Below, piece after piece: positions 17,465 to 28,289 of a stretch of DNA of 64,000 nt. The notes under the pieces were generated by a model that saw nothing but the letters and a program-made list of their open reading frames with translations, was not told where the DNA came from and made no database searches. This DNA comes from Nocardioides sambongensis (lineage in GTDB: Bacteria; Actinomycetota; Actinomycetes; Propionibacteriales; Nocardioidaceae). Position numbers and translations under genes: made by a program. Numbering within the stretch: position 1 is the first letter of the stretch; every line of letters begins with the position of its first letter. The stretch is from contig NZ_CP041091.1 in assembly GCF_006494815.1 (NCBI RefSeq), forward strand, positions 2,990,501 to 3,054,500, given 5' to 3'.

Positions 17465-18109
17465 ATGCGCACCCAGGTCGTGGACCACCCGCTCGTCGCC
17501 CACAAGCTGACCGTCCTGCGCGACCAGGACACCGACTCGCCGACCTTCCGCAACCTGGCCGACGAGCTGGTCACCCTCCTCGCCTACGAGGCCACCCGGG
17601 ACGTGCGCGTCGAGCCGCACCGGATCACCACCCCGGTGGCGGAGACCACCGGCGTCCGGCTGGCCTCGCCGCGGCCGCTGGTGGTGCCGATCCTGCGTGC
17701 TGGGCTCGGCATGCTCGACGGGATGATGCGCCTGCTGCCCACCGCCGAGGTCGGCTTCCTCGGCATGGTGCGCAACGAGGAGACCCTGGAGGCCTCCACC
17801 TACGCCGAGCGGCTGCCCGACGACCTCTCCGGCCGCCAGTGCTACGTGCTCGACCCGATGCTCGCGACCGGCGGCACCCTGGCCGCCGCGATCCGGTTCC
17901 TCACCGACCGCGGCGCCGACCACATCACCGCGGTCTGCCTGCTCGCCGCCCCCGAGGGCTGCGACAAGCTCGCCGCCCAGATCGACGACCTCGACGTGCC
18001 GATCACCATCGTCACCGCGGCGATGGACGAGCGCCTCAACGAGAAGGGCTACATCGTGCCCGGCCTCGGCGACGCAGGCGACCGGCTCTACGGCATCGCG
18101 GGCGGCTGA
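17465..18109 (+). CDS. upp: Uracil phosphoribosyltransferase
   Basis: A 214-aa pyrimidine salvage enzyme making UMP from uracil and PRPP. The PRPP loop [14 protein letters not shown] and the uracil-binding [16 protein letters not shown]-terminus are intact, as is [11 protein letters not shown]. Full length. The ATG follows a -10 hexamer by seven bases, so it may be leaderless. It stands alone between the amino acid exporter and pntA. Confidence 0.97.
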   Translation: MRTQVVDHPLVAHKLTVLRDQDTDSPTFRNLADELVTLLAYEATRDVRVEPHRITTPVAETTGVRLASPRPLVVPILRAGLGMLDGMMRLLPTAEVGFLGMVRNEETLEASTYAERLPDDLSGRQCYVLDPMLATGGTLAAAIRFLTDRGADHITAVCLLAAPEGCDKLAAQIDDLDVPITIVTAAMDERLNEKGYIVPGLGDAGDRLYGIAGG

Positions 18110-18291
18110 GCGTCGTACCTCCTCGGGTGCGGGGGCGCGCCCGGCTTTGGAACGAACCAGCGGGGATTGGATCGATCTTCCGGCCCGTTGAGTCCCAGGT
18201 CACATCCCACTGACCGTGAGACGCCGACCCGCGCGCGTGGGGGCTGTGTACGTTGACGATCGATTTGTGCCCCCGATCACCTGGAGGAACG

Positions 18292-19836
18292 GTGCTCATC
18301 GGCATTCCCCGCGAGTCCAAGGCCGGCGAGACGCTGGTCGCGGCGACCGCGAAGACAGCCGCCCAACTGCGCAAGCTCGGCTACGACGTGGTCGTCGAGT
18401 CCGGCGCCGGCGTCGCCGCCGACCAGCTCGACGACGCCTACACCGAGACAGGTGACGACGGAGCCCGTGTCGGCACCTCCGAGGAGGTGTGGGGTGCCGA
18501 CGTCGTGGTCAAGGTCAACGCCCCCACCGGCGAGGAGATCGCCCGGATGCGTCCGGGGTCCACGGTGATCTCGATGATGGCCCCTGCCCGCAGCCCCGAG
18601 CTGCTGGAGCAGCTGCGGGCCGCCGGTGTCACCGGCCTGGCGATGGACGCGGTGCCGCGGATCTCGCGCGCCCAGTCGATGGACGTGCTCTCCTCGATGG
18701 CCAACGTCGCCGGCTACCGCGCCGTGGTGGAGGCCGCGCACGAGTTCGGCCGGATGTTCACCGGCCAGGTGACGGCCGCGGGCAAGGTCCCGCCGGCCCG
18801 CGTCTTCGTGGTCGGTGCGGGCGTCGCCGGCCTGGCCGCGATCGGTGCCGCCTCGGCGATGGGCGCGGTCGTCCGCGCCTTCGACGTACGGCCCGAGGTG
18901 GCCGAGCAGGTCGAGTCGATGGGTGCGCAGTTCGTGCACGTCGAGATGGAGCAGGAGGTCTCCTCCGACGGCTACGCCAAGGAGATGACCGCCGCCCAGG
19001 AGGCCGCCACCGCGGCGATGTACGACGAGGAGGCCCGTGCCGCCGACATCGTGATCACCACCGCGCTGATCCCGGGGCGCCCGGCGCCGAAGCTGATCAC
19101 CGCCGAGACCATCGCCGCGATGGCCGGCGGCTCGGTGATCGTCGACATGGCCGCGGCCAACGGCGGCAACGCCGCGCTCACGGTCACCGACGAGCGGACC
19201 GTGACCGACAACGGGGTCACCATCCTCGGCTACACCGACCTGGCCGGGCGTCTGGCGGCGCAGACCAGCCAGCTCTACGGCACCAACGTCGTCAACCTGC
19301 TCAAGCTGCTGACCCCGGAGAAGGACGGCGTGCTGACGCTGGACTTCGACGACGTCGTCCAGCGGGGCATCACCGTGGTCCACAACGGCGAGGGCATGTG
19401 GCCGCCCCCGGCGGTGCAGGTCTCCGCCGCGCCCAAGCCGGACGCCGCTGCCCCGGCCGCGCAGCCCGCGCCGGCCAAGCCGCCGATGTCGGCCGGCACG
19501 AAGGTCGGCCTGGTGCTCGGTGCGATCGCGCTGTTCTGGCTGGTCAACGCCGCGGCCCCGGGTGACATCCCGCAGCACTTCAACGTGCTGATGCTCTCGA
19601 TCGTGATCGGCTACTACGTGATCGGGAAGGTGGCGCACGCGCTGCACACGCCCCTCATGTCGGTGACGAACGCGATCTCGGGCGTGGTCGTGGTGGGGGC
19701 GCTGGTGCAGATCGCGAGTGACGACCTGCTCATCGTGTCGCTCTCCGCGGTCGCCATCCTGCTGGCCTCGATCAACATCTTCGGTGGCTTCGCGGTCACC
19801 CGACGCATGCTCAGCATGTTCAGCAAGGGGGCCTGA
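18292..19836 (+). CDS. pntA: NAD(P) transhydrogenase subunit alpha (fused dI and membrane dIIa)
   Basis: A 514-aa protein. Residues 1-375 form the NAD(H)-binding domain I ([53 protein letters not shown]). An Ala/Pro-rich linker (about 380-405) and four hydrophobic C-terminal segments follow. With PntB it uses proton flux to drive hydride transfer between NADH and NADP+. Many actinobacteria split this subunit into two genes; here it is single, as in Escherichia coli. GTG 18292 has GGAGG four bases upstream. pntB follows after five bases. Confidence 0.95.
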   Translation: MLIGIPRESKAGETLVAATAKTAAQLRKLGYDVVVESGAGVAADQLDDAYTETGDDGARVGTSEEVWGADVVVKVNAPTGEEIARMRPGSTVISMMAPARSPELLEQLRAAGVTGLAMDAVPRISRAQSMDVLSSMANVAGYRAVVEAAHEFGRMFTGQVTAAGKVPPARVFVVGAGVAGLAAIGAASAMGAVVRAFDVRPEVAEQVESMGAQFVHVEMEQEVSSDGYAKEMTAAQEAATAAMYDEEARAADIVITTALIPGRPAPKLITAETIAAMAGGSVIVDMAAANGGNAALTVTDERTVTDNGVTILGYTDLAGRLAAQTSQLYGTNVVNLLKLLTPEKDGVLTLDFDDVVQRGITVVHNGEGMWPPPAVQVSAAPKPDAAAPAAQPAPAKPPMSAGTKVGLVLGAIALFWLVNAAAPGDIPQHFNVLMLSIVIGYYVIGKVAHALHTPLMSVTNAISGVVVVGALVQIASDDLLIVSLSAVAILLASINIFGGFAVTRRMLSMFSKGA

Positions 19837-19841
19837 GCGCC

Positions 19842-21311
19842 ATGGACATCAACTCCGTCACCGTCGCGGCGTACATCGTCGCGTCGCTGCTCTTCATCCT
19901 CTCCCTCGCCGGGCTCTCCAAGCACGAGTCGGCCAAGAACGGCCTGACCTACGGCATCGTCGGCATGGCGGTCGCCCTGGTCGCCACGGTCGCCGCGACC
20001 ATCGACGTCAGCAAGTACGTCGACCACCGGGCGCTGGTGATCACCCTGATGCTGGCCGCGATCGCGGTCGGCGCCGTGATCGGCCTGTGGCGCGCGCGCA
20101 TCGTCGAGATGACCGGGATGCCCGAGCTGATCGCGCTGCTGCACTCCTTCGTCGGTCTGGCCGCGGTGCTGATCGGCTGGAACGGCCACATCGGCGGAGC
20201 CCACCTCTCCCAGGGTGACTCGGTCGCCCTGGGCGACATCAAGGCGCTGATCAACATCCACGAGGCCGAGGTGGCCATCGGCATCTTCATCGGTGCGGTC
20301 ACGTTCACCGGCTCGATCGTGGCCAACCTGAAGCTGTCCGCGAAGATGAAGTCGGCGCCGCTGATGCTGCCCGGCAAGAACTACATCAACGTCGGCTCGC
20401 TGGTCCTCTTCGCGATCCTGACCGCGATCTACGTCTCGATGGACACCCACCACTTCATCGGCGGTGAGACCTCCACCGGCGCGACGCTGCTGCTCGGCGC
20501 GATCACCCTGCTCGCCCTGCTGCTCGGCTGGCACCTGGTCGCCTCGATCGGCGGCGGCGACATGCCGGTCGTGGTCTCGATGCTGAACAGCTATTCCGGT
20601 TGGGCCGCGGCCGCGTCGGGCTTCCTGCTCGGCAACGACCTGCTGATCGTCACCGGTGCGCTGGTCGGCTCCTCGGGTGCCTACCTGTCCTACATCATGT
20701 GCAAGGCGATGAACCGCTCGTTCATCTCCGTGATCGCCGGCGGCTTCGGCATCGAGGCCGGACCCGGCGAGGACAAGGACTACGGCGAGCACCGCGAGAT
20801 CCAGGCCGACGCCGCCGCCGAGCTGCTGGCCGGCGCTTCGTCCGTGGTGATCACCCCGGGCTACGGGATGGCCGTCGCCCAGGCGCAGTACCCGGTGGCC
20901 GACCTGACCGCCAAGCTCCGCGCCAAGGGCGTCGACGTACGGTTCGGCATCCACCCGGTCGCGGGTCGCCTGCCCGGTCACATGAACGTGCTGCTGGCCG
21001 AGGCCAAGCTGCCCTACGACATCGTGCTGGAGATGGACGAGATCAACGACGACTTCGGCGAGACCGACGTCGTCCTGGTGATCGGCGCCAACGACACGGT
21101 CAACCCGGCCGCGTCCGAGGACCCCACCTCCCCGATCGCCGGGATGCCGGTGCTGGAGGTCTGGAACGCCAAGGACGTCATCGTGTTCAAGCGGTCGATG
21201 GCCGCGGGCTACGCCGGCGTGCAGAACCCGCTCTTCTTCCGGGAGAACAGCCAGATGCTCTTCGGCGACGCCAAGGACAAGGTCGAGGAGATCGTCCACC
21301 ACCTCAGCTGA
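19842..21311 (+). CDS. pntB: NAD(P) transhydrogenase subunit beta
   Basis: A 489-aa subunit. It has about eight or nine N-terminal membrane segments (dII), then the NADP(H)-binding domain III from about residue 310 ([53 protein letters not shown]). It completes the proton-translocating transhydrogenase. The neighbouring zwf-edd-eda operon produces NADPH, so the two loci together could balance NADPH and NADH. A strong hairpin follows the stop. Confidence 0.96.
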   Translation: MDINSVTVAAYIVASLLFILSLAGLSKHESAKNGLTYGIVGMAVALVATVAATIDVSKYVDHRALVITLMLAAIAVGAVIGLWRARIVEMTGMPELIALLHSFVGLAAVLIGWNGHIGGAHLSQGDSVALGDIKALINIHEAEVAIGIFIGAVTFTGSIVANLKLSAKMKSAPLMLPGKNYINVGSLVLFAILTAIYVSMDTHHFIGGETSTGATLLLGAITLLALLLGWHLVASIGGGDMPVVVSMLNSYSGWAAAASGFLLGNDLLIVTGALVGSSGAYLSYIMCKAMNRSFISVIAGGFGIEAGPGEDKDYGEHREIQADAAAELLAGASSVVITPGYGMAVAQAQYPVADLTAKLRAKGVDVRFGIHPVAGRLPGHMNVLLAEAKLPYDIVLEMDEINDDFGETDVVLVIGANDTVNPAASEDPTSPIAGMPVLEVWNAKDVIVFKRSMAAGYAGVQNPLFFRENSQMLFGDAKDKVEEIVHHLS

Positions 21312-21327
21312 TCCGGCTGAACGAGGC

Positions 21328-21374
21328 TTGTGCCGTCGTTCGGTGGCTCCTGGTGCCACCGAACGACGGCACAA
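21328..21374. terminator. Bidirectional terminator between pntB and thpR
   Basis: Twenty-base perfect arms (21328-21347 and 21355-21374, beginning TTGTGCCGTCG) enclose a seven-base loop. The hairpin lies between two convergent genes, 16 bases past each stop. Confidence 0.85.
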
Positions 21375-21389
21375 CTCGTGGTACGGCGC

Positions 21390-21965
21390 TCAGCCGCCGA
21401 TCGGGATCTCGGCCAGCGTCTGGTAGCGCGGCCGGCCGCCGGGGCCCTCGCCGAGGTGGGAGGCGACCACGGCCACCTCGTAGACCGGCCAGTCGGGGCC
21501 GGAGTAGGTCTCCAGCAGCCGCACCCAGTCGGTGGTGTCGGCCGGTCGACGCAGCCGCGCGACGGTGAGGTGGGCCCGGAACCGCTGCCCGTCGACGACC
21601 GTGCCGACCTGGACGGCCGCGTTGCGGGCGCGGCCCGCCATCCGCTCGACCACCACGTCGGCCGCCTCGCTGACCGGCTGCACTCCGACCGCCAGCACCT
21701 TCGTCGCGGCCGCGTCGGGGAAGACCACCGGACCGGCCAGGCGCAGGTCCGGGATCGGGGTGCGCTCCAGCCCGTCGGCCAGCCGGTCGATGTAGTCGTC
21801 GACCCGGTCCTCGGCCACGTCCGGCAGGAAGGCGAGCGTCACGTGGAACTGGTCGGCGAGCGTCCAGCGGAAGTCGGCGGCGTCCCGGCGCGGATCGAGA
21901 AACGCGTCGAGGTGCTCGACGGCGTCCTCGGGCGGGATCAGGGCGGCGAACAGGCGGGTACCCAT
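21390..21965 (-). CDS. thpR: RNA 2',3'-cyclic phosphodiesterase (2H family)
   Basis: A 191-aa two-histidine phosphoesterase. The paired H-x-T-x motifs are FHVTLAF (His41, Thr43) and RAHLTVAR (His132, Thr134), with RLFAALIPPEDAV at the N-terminus. It opens 2',3'-cyclic phosphate RNA ends. Normal family length; ATG 21965. It is convergent with pntB across a hairpin and has no operon partner in the window. Confidence 0.92.
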   Translation of the reverse strand: MGTRLFAALIPPEDAVEHLDAFLDPRRDAADFRWTLADQFHVTLAFLPDVAEDRVDDYIDRLADGLERTPIPDLRLAGPVVFPDAAATKVLAVGVQPVSEAADVVVERMAGRARNAAVQVGTVVDGQRFRAHLTVARLRRPADTTDWVRLLETYSGPDWPVYEVAVVASHLGEGPGGRPRYQTLAEIPIGG

Positions 21966-22037
21966 GGCTCCATCATGACGGGAGCGCGACGCGCGCGCGG
22001 CCGGGGTGGGCCCGTCCCCACCCCGGCCGCCCGCGGA

Positions 22038-25000
22038 TCAGCGCACTCGGTAACGGGCGCGGTCGCCGCTGCGGGCGACGGCGTCGGACCCGGCGTAGGC
22101 GACCCGGACGACCTTCCAGCCCTTGCCGTTCGCCCGGAACGAGGCACTGGCCCGGCCGTTGCGCAGGCGCACGATCCGCTTGGCCTTCCCGGACCGCACG
22201 GTCACCGTGCCGGTGGGCTGCACACCGTGGGCGCCGACTCGCACGGTGACCGTCACCCGCTGCCCGGCGCGGACGCTGCCCGGCCTCACGCTGGCCCGCA
22301 CCGTGCTCGTGGCCTTCACCACCCGACCGGTCGGCTCCGAGGAGGCGGTCGCCGTGGTGCCGTCGTACTCCGCGGTGACCTCGGCGCTCAGCCGGGCGCG
22401 CACGTCGGCGGCCTTCGGGCGGTACGTCCAGGAGGTGGCCCCGGAGATCGGGGCGCCGTCGCGCAGCCACTGCACGGTGGTCGTCGCGCCCGCCGGGTCC
22501 CACTCGCCGTCGTCGGCGCGCAGGCGCCCGCCGACCACCGCGTCGCCCTTGACGGACGGCACCTCGACCGAGATCGGGGCGTCCGGGTCCGGGGTGTCCT
22601 CGGTCTGGGTGAAGCTCCACTCCCCCGACCCGATCCGGTACGACGTCACGCCGGCCTCGGTGCCCAGCTCCTCCGCCTCGGCGCCATCGGGCCCGCTCAC
22701 CTCGTAGGCGACGCCCTCGGGTGCCTCGGGCAGCGCGACCACGGCGGAGACGTTCACCGGGATCGTGGTGCTCAGCGCGACCGCGTCGCCGTCACGGGTC
22801 CAGGACGAGCTGACCCGTCCGCGCTGGGTCAGCTGGGACCCCGACGCCTCGCCCAGGCCGGTGTCCGGCACCGAGATGCGCACCTCGGCCCCGCCGGGGT
22901 CGGTGACCTCGATGCCGAGGACCGACTCGTGGATCTCGACGATGCCCTCCGAACCCCACCCGTGGGACGCGCTGTTGGCCGAGCCGCTGAGCTCCCAGGC
23001 CTCGGGGTGAAGGTGCCGCCCTGGGCCAGCCACCCTGCCCAGCCGAAGTCGTCCTCGTTGGTCAGCAGGCGCAGCAGACCTTCCCGGTTCCCGGAGTCGG
23101 CGAGCGCCTCGAGCAGCACGTGGGCGGTCATCGGGCCCTGCTTCATGCCCATCGATGCCAGGTGCTCACCGAGCGCGGGCACGTCCGCGGCCGGGGCGAT
23201 GCCGAACGCGATCGCATAGGAGGTCGAGTGCTGGCCCGCGTGGGTGGACTGGCTGCCGTCGGCCACGATGCCGTCGATGTAGACGCCGTCCTCGCGGCGC
23301 AGCTTTGCGTTCATCGCCGCCGCCAGTGCGTCGGCGTCCGCGGTGAACGCGTCGACCTCCGCGGCCGGCTTCCCGAGCTCCTCCGCGATCCGGCCCACGG
23401 TGCGCAGGACGTCCACGCCCAACGCGTTGACGGTGGTGCGGGCGGTGGCGTTCATGTCGTAGTCGAAGCGCCCGTGCGCCGGCCAGTCGACGATGCCGTA
23501 CAGGTACTGCCCCGAGCCGCCGCTCAGTCGGGTGACCAGACCGGCGGTGGCTCCGTCAGTGGCGATATGGCGCCGCACGTAGCCGGCCGTGGCGACGAGC
23601 TCGTCGTAGGTCTCCTCCAGCAGGGCGCGGTCACCGGTGTCGAGGTAGTAGTTCCAGATCCAGCTCGGCACGACCTCGGTGAAGTCCGGGATGTCGCGCT
23701 TGCCGTCGCCGTTGGGGTAGACGGCGTTGTAGCGGCCCGCGTCGTTGCCGGTCTGCCAGTAGCGAGCCTGGCTGAGCATGAACTCACGGATCGCCTGTCG
23801 GCTGGCCACCCGCTCACCGGCGGAGGTCATCAGGCCGTGGGAGATGTTGACGGTGTCGTGCAGGAACTGGCCCTGCTCCCGGGTCGGGGTGTCCACGAAG
23901 GTCTCCTGGACCGAGTAGAGCAGCGAGCGCTGCATCAGGTCGTAGACCGAGTCCAGGGTGTCGTCGGAGCTGTCGAAGGTGGAGGCGCCGCCCTCCGGCA
24001 CCTCGGTGTGCACGATCGTCGCGGTGACGTCGTCGGCGGTGATCTCCTCCCCGGCACCGGGGATCTCCAGGTACCGGAAACCCAGGTGGCCGAAGGCCTC
24101 GAAGTCCTGGGCGCCCTCGGTCTGGGTGTAGGGCCAGGTCATCCGGGTGCCCTGGGTGTCGGTGCCGGCGGTGGAGACCCGGCCGTCCGCGGCGAGCCCA
24201 TAGCTGGCGCGCAGCTCGATCTCGCGGCCCTCCACACCGTCCTCGAAGTGGACCGCGGGGCGCGCCGGGATCACCACACCGAAGTCGGCGACCGGGGTGC
24301 CGTCGTCGGCGGTGAGGATCCGCTCGGGGTGCACGACCTCCTCGGTCAGCCGGGTCTGCTGGCCCTCGAGGTGGGTGAACGGGGCGACCGGGTGTGCGCC
24401 GAGCACGACGGCGTCGGACCAGCCGCTGTCGTCGTACCCGAGCGATGTCCAGTCGCCGATCCGGGCCGCCTGGTCGCCGCGCAGGTGCTCGATGTAGAGG
24501 CCCTCGCCGTTGCGGGTGCCCTCCAGCTCGTAGGGGCCGCGCCGGACCTTCCAGGTGTCGTCGGTGCTGACCACGAACTCGGAGCCGTCGGCGTACTCGA
24601 CGACGATCCGGGCGAGCAGACCCGGCTCGCCGGCGGCGCGCCCCTGCCCGGAGCTGAACCAGTGCAGCATCGCCCCGACGGAGAGGTCCTCGCCGGCGGT
24701 GACCAGGTCGGTGATGTCCGCCGCCTGGTAGTAGCCCTCGCCCGGGTAGCCGTAGTTGGTCATCCGGTCGGCGCGCTCGCCGTCGAGGTAGAGCTCGGCG
24801 ATGTGGCTGGCGGAGAGATAGCTCCGGGCCCGCACGATCTCGCCGTCGGGGACCGCGACCTCGGTGCGGGCCAGCGTGTACTCGTCGGCCTCCCGGGTCG
24901 GCGTGGGGGCGGCCCAGGCGGACAGGTCGCCGGAGAAGTCCTCGGTGAAGAGCGTCTCGCTGCCGTCCAGCGAGGTCACCTCGAGGTTGTCGAACTCGGC

Positions 25001-25945
25001 GACCTCGGCCCCGCGGGATCCGCTGGCCTGGCGGAACCCGATGGTCCCGGCGGTCGATCCGGTGGCTGCCGGGTCGGTCCAGGAGTCGACCTCGACCCCG
25101 TCGATGCTGGTGGTGAAGGTCTGGCCCTCGACCCGGATGCTCAGCCGGTACGTCGTCCCCGCGGTGACGTCGAGCGGCGTCGAACGGCGAGCGTCGGTCG
25201 GGAAGCTCCCGTTGACCATCCGGTGCGTCTTCAGCTGGTTGTCGGCGTCGTGCAGCTGCCACATGTAACCGCTGCGATCGTCGGGTGTGCGGAAGACCAC
25301 CGCGGCGGCGTTGCTGACCACGGTGACGTCCACGGAGTAGACGTAGTCGGTCCAGTCCTCTCCCGTGGCCGCGATCGTGATCGGCTGACTGTTGCTGCCG
25401 GTGATCCGGCCCTTGCCGTCGACGATCTGCAGCGGCCCGGTGTTCTGGTCAGGGTTGCCGGGGGGACGCCGGATCCACTCCGCGCCCTCCCAGTCGCCGT
25501 CGCCCAGGCCGGTCTCGAACCTGGCGTCCGCCCACCCGGACTCCTGGTCGGTCCGGTCCCAGGTCCGCACCCGCCAGTCGTAGGCCTCGCCGGGCTCGAG
25601 CTCGGATCCGGCGTAGTCGACGTAGGACTGCTGGCCGGAGCCGACCTTGCCGCTGTCCCAGACCACGCCGCCCGACGCATCACGGACCTCCACCTCGTAG
25701 GCACTCTGGATCTCGTTGCCGTCGCTGTCCTGGGGCAGCCAGCCGAACCGCGGGGTGAGGTCGGTGTTGAGCGGGTGCGCGACGTCGTCGACGACGAGGC
25801 CGGTCGGCTGGTCCGGCGCGGCACCGGCGGGCGCCGCCTGGGCCCCGCCGGGGGCGAGTGCACCCAGGGTGCCGGCCGAGAGGGTGACGGCGAGGGCGGC
25901 CAGCCCGGCCCGCCGGGGCCGGGAGACGGGTCGATCTGATCGCAT
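22038..25945 (-). CDS. Secreted alpha-L-rhamnosidase, GH78, with C-terminal Ig-like repeats; one apparent frameshift
   Basis: About 1302 aa. A Sec-type signal (residues 1-40, ending GGAQAAPAGA) is followed by a fibronectin-like N-domain (QPTGLVVDDVAHPLNTDLTP), a laminin-G/concanavalin-like insert, the GH78 beta and (alpha/alpha)6 catalytic domains (DTPTREQGQFLHDTVN; GWLAQGGTFTP-EAWELSG), and C-terminal Ig-like segments (TTTVQWLRDGAPISGAT; VTVRVGAHGVQPTGTVTVRSG). It would release terminal L-rhamnose outside the cell. The frame breaks at the G-run 23004-23007; one added base restores TFTPEAWELSGSANSASHGWG. ATG 25945 is chosen because GGAGT precedes it and upstream codons lie in an operator palindrome. 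It supplies rhamnose for the rha locus. Confidence 0.88.
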
Positions 25946-25962
25946 GGAAACTCCACTCCGAG

Positions 25963-25980
25963 TCATGAAACGTTTCATGA
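25963..25980. promoter_or_regulatory. LacI-family operator before the GH78 rhamnosidase gene
   Basis: A perfect 18-base palindrome, TCATGAAACGTTTCATGA, lies 17 bases upstream of the start codon. The CG-centred TGAAAcgTTTCA core is typical of LacI-family sites and shares TGAAA half-sites with the two dyads in the rha divergent region. Confidence 0.8.
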
Positions 25981-26067
25981 CGGAGTGTGGCGGTGGTCAC
26001 TCGTGGGGGCAACCGTTGCGGCGCAGGTTGGCCGGATCCGGCCAGGTCGTCCCCCGGGCCCCAACCC

Positions 26068-27342
26068 TCAGCTGCCGGCGACCGGCCTGCCACCGGCATC
26101 GACCGGCTCCGGGGTCCGCCGCAGACAGAAGCTCAGGCCACCGCAGGCGGCCAGCAGGACCAGGCCCAGCGCGGTCACCGCGGCCCAGCCGCCGCCCGAC
26201 CACACCAGGGTGCCCACGTTGCCGAACACCGACGAGCCCACGTAGTACGCGCAGAGGTAGAACGCCGCCGCCTGACTCGCGCTGGCGCCCACGGCGTGCG
26301 CCCGGGCCGCCACCCATCCGCTCGCCAACGAGTGCGTCACGAAGAATCCGGCGGTGAGCAGGGCCATGCCGAGCACCACCAGAGCGAGGGACCCTGCTGC
26401 GGTCAGCACGACTCCGGACGCGGCCAGCAGCCACCCTGCCGGGAGCACCGCCCGTGCGCCGAACCGGTCCGCCCAGCGTCCCGCTGCGGCCGAGCTCACG
26501 GTGCCGCCGGCGTAGACCACGTAGAGCAGGCTCGCCGCACCGAGACCGAACCCGTAGGGCGCCGCGGTGAGCCGGAAGCCGATCGCGTTCCAGACCGCCA
26601 CCAGCATCCCGACCGCACAGGCACCCAGCAGGTAGAGCGCCCACAGACCCCGGTCGGTCATCGCTGCCGAGGACATCGCGACCAGCCGACGGCGGTCCAG
26701 CCGCTGCGGCCGGAAGCGGCGCGAGGGTGGCAGCGCCAGCTGTACGACGACCGCGCAGGCCAGCGCGAGGGCCGCTGCAGCGGCCAGGCCGGCCCGCCAC
26801 CCGAGCGCCTCGGCCACCGGGGCCGTGATCAGCCGGCTCGCCATCCCGCCCACGGCGGTGCCGCCGATGTAGAGACCCGCGGCGCGAGCCCGCACCGAGC
26901 CGTGCATCTCCTCACGCAGGTAGGCCGTGGCCACCGCCGGCATCCCGGCGATCACCACTCCTTGCAGGAACCGCGCCCCGAGCAGCAGGTGCCAGGTCGG
27001 GGCGAGCGCGGTCAGCACCGCGACGACCCCGCCGGCCCAGACCGCCGTCCGGATCATCACGGTGCGGCCGAGCACCTCCGAGGCCGGGCCGGCGACGAGC
27101 AGCGCGAGTGCGAGTCCCGCGGTCGCCAGCGACAGGGTGAGGGTCGCTTCCGACGGGGTGACGCCGTACTGACGGTGCAGGGCCGGCAACAGAGCCTGGG
27201 TGTCGTAGAGGAGGACGAAGGTCGCCACGCCGGCGGCGAACGTCGCGGCGAGGACCCGCCGATAGGCGTGGCTGCCCGGTAGGTGACCGGTCGGAAGTGG
27301 CTCCTCGGCTCGGGTCGACGCGGGTGCGGAAGCGATGCTCAC
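26068..27342 (-). CDS. MFS transporter (drug/sugar efflux type)
   Basis: A 424-aa protein with about 12 hydrophobic segments and the loop-2 motif GPASEVLGRTVMIR. It resembles YnfM/AraJ-like proton-driven exporters. A long polar N-terminal tail precedes the first membrane helix. GTG 27342 is chosen; the frame extends 17 codons further into the divergent promoter region. The divergent LysR gene probably controls it. The substrate is unknown. Although it sits beside the rhamnosidase gene, it has no dyad of the TGAAA type and may be unrelated to rhamnose. Confidence 0.83.
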   Translation of the reverse strand: MSIASAPASTRAEEPLPTGHLPGSHAYRRVLAATFAAGVATFVLLYDTQALLPALHRQYGVTPSEATLTLSLATAGLALALLVAGPASEVLGRTVMIRTAVWAGGVVAVLTALAPTWHLLLGARFLQGVVIAGMPAVATAYLREEMHGSVRARAAGLYIGGTAVGGMASRLITAPVAEALGWRAGLAAAAALALACAVVVQLALPPSRRFRPQRLDRRRLVAMSSAAMTDRGLWALYLLGACAVGMLVAVWNAIGFRLTAAPYGFGLGAASLLYVVYAGGTVSSAAAGRWADRFGARAVLPAGWLLAASGVVLTAAGSLALVVLGMALLTAGFFVTHSLASGWVAARAHAVGASASQAAAFYLCAYYVGSSVFGNVGTLVWSGGGWAAVTALGLVLLAACGGLSFCLRRTPEPVDAGGRPVAGS

Positions 27343-27365
27343 CGAACCAGGATCGGCGCTGAACC

Positions 27366-27414
27366 TGCATACCACCAATGCAGCTCTGCTCACCTCACAT
27401 ACGTTTTCGGTATG
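27366..27414. promoter_or_regulatory. Two dyads in the MFS/LysR divergent region
   Basis: TGCAT-N7-ATGCA (27366-27382) and CATAC-N7-GTATG (27398-27414) lie between the two divergent starts. Five-base arms separated by seven bases suit LysR-type (T-N11-A) sites. TATGCT at 27411-27416, six bases before ATG 27423, can serve as the LysR gene's -10. Confidence 0.5.
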
Positions 27415-27422
27415 CTACTGGG

Positions 27423-28289
27423 ATGCGCATCCGCGATCTCGAGTGGCTGGTGGTCCTGGCCGAACACCTGCAGGTGACCGACGCCGCGTCCGCCTTGCGG
27501 GTGCCGCAGCCGACCCTGTCTCGGGTCCTTGCGCGGGTGGAGGGGGAACTCGGCACGACGCTGTTCACCCGGGTGCCGAACGGCCTCCGGATCACCCCCG
27601 ACGGCGAGCTCGTCGTGGCCACCGCCCGGGAGGTCGCCGGTCGATACCAGCAGTTGCTCGTCGACCTCGACGCTCGACTCGATCCCGAGCGCGGCGTGGT
27701 GCGCCTGGCCTTCCTCGACTCGATGGCGACCTCGCTGGTCCCGCGGGTCCTGGGTCGGTTCCACGAGGTCGCCCCTGCGATCCGCGTCGTCCTCACCCAG
27801 GAGCCGGCCCACCACATCCAGCGTGATCTGGAGGAGGGCGGCGTCGAGGTCGCGATCACCTCCGTGCGCCCGAGCGGACCCTACGCCTGGGCTCCGATCC
27901 AGGAGGAGCGACTGCAGGCGATCGTCCCGGCCTCACACCCGCTACGCGGACGACGCCGCATCTCGCTGCGTGACCTGGCCGGCGACGAGCTGGTCACCAC
28001 GCCGAACGGCTTCGGCTACCGCAGCCACGTCAACCGGATGCTCGCCGAGGCCGGCGTCAGTCTCCCGGTGTCCTTCGAGAGCGCCGACCTGGCCACCATC
28101 GAGGGTCTGGTGGCCGCAGGGCTCGGCGTGGGGATCGTGCCCGCTCAGCTCGCCGGCGCCTCCGGCACGGTCGGGCTGGACATCAGCAGCCCGCTGGCGC
28201 GCCGGACGATCGGCCTGACCTGGCGCACGGACCGCATGCTGCCGGCACCTGCTCGACGTTTCGTCGACACCGTGGTCGATCTCAGATGA
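27423..28289 (+). CDS. LysR-family transcriptional regulator
   Basis: A 288-aa protein. The N-terminal HTH reads RDLEWLVVLAEHLQVTDAAS, then ALRVPQPTLSRVLARVEGE. A LysR substrate-binding domain follows (VRLAFLDSMATSLVPRVLG, ESADLATIEGLVAAGLGVGIVP). It is divergent from the MFS gene and likely controls it. ATG 27423 lacks a ribosome site and lies six bases after a -10-like TATGCT, so the message may be leaderless. Its 3' end overlaps the convergent small HTH gene by eight bases, so the two transcripts run into each other. Confidence 0.88.
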   Translation: MRIRDLEWLVVLAEHLQVTDAASALRVPQPTLSRVLARVEGELGTTLFTRVPNGLRITPDGELVVATAREVAGRYQQLLVDLDARLDPERGVVRLAFLDSMATSLVPRVLGRFHEVAPAIRVVLTQEPAHHIQRDLEEGGVEVAITSVRPSGPYAWAPIQEERLQAIVPASHPLRGRRRISLRDLAGDELVTTPNGFGYRSHVNRMLAEAGVSLPVSFESADLATIEGLVAAGLGVGIVPAQLAGASGTVGLDISSPLARRTIGLTWRTDRMLPAPARRFVDTVVDLR

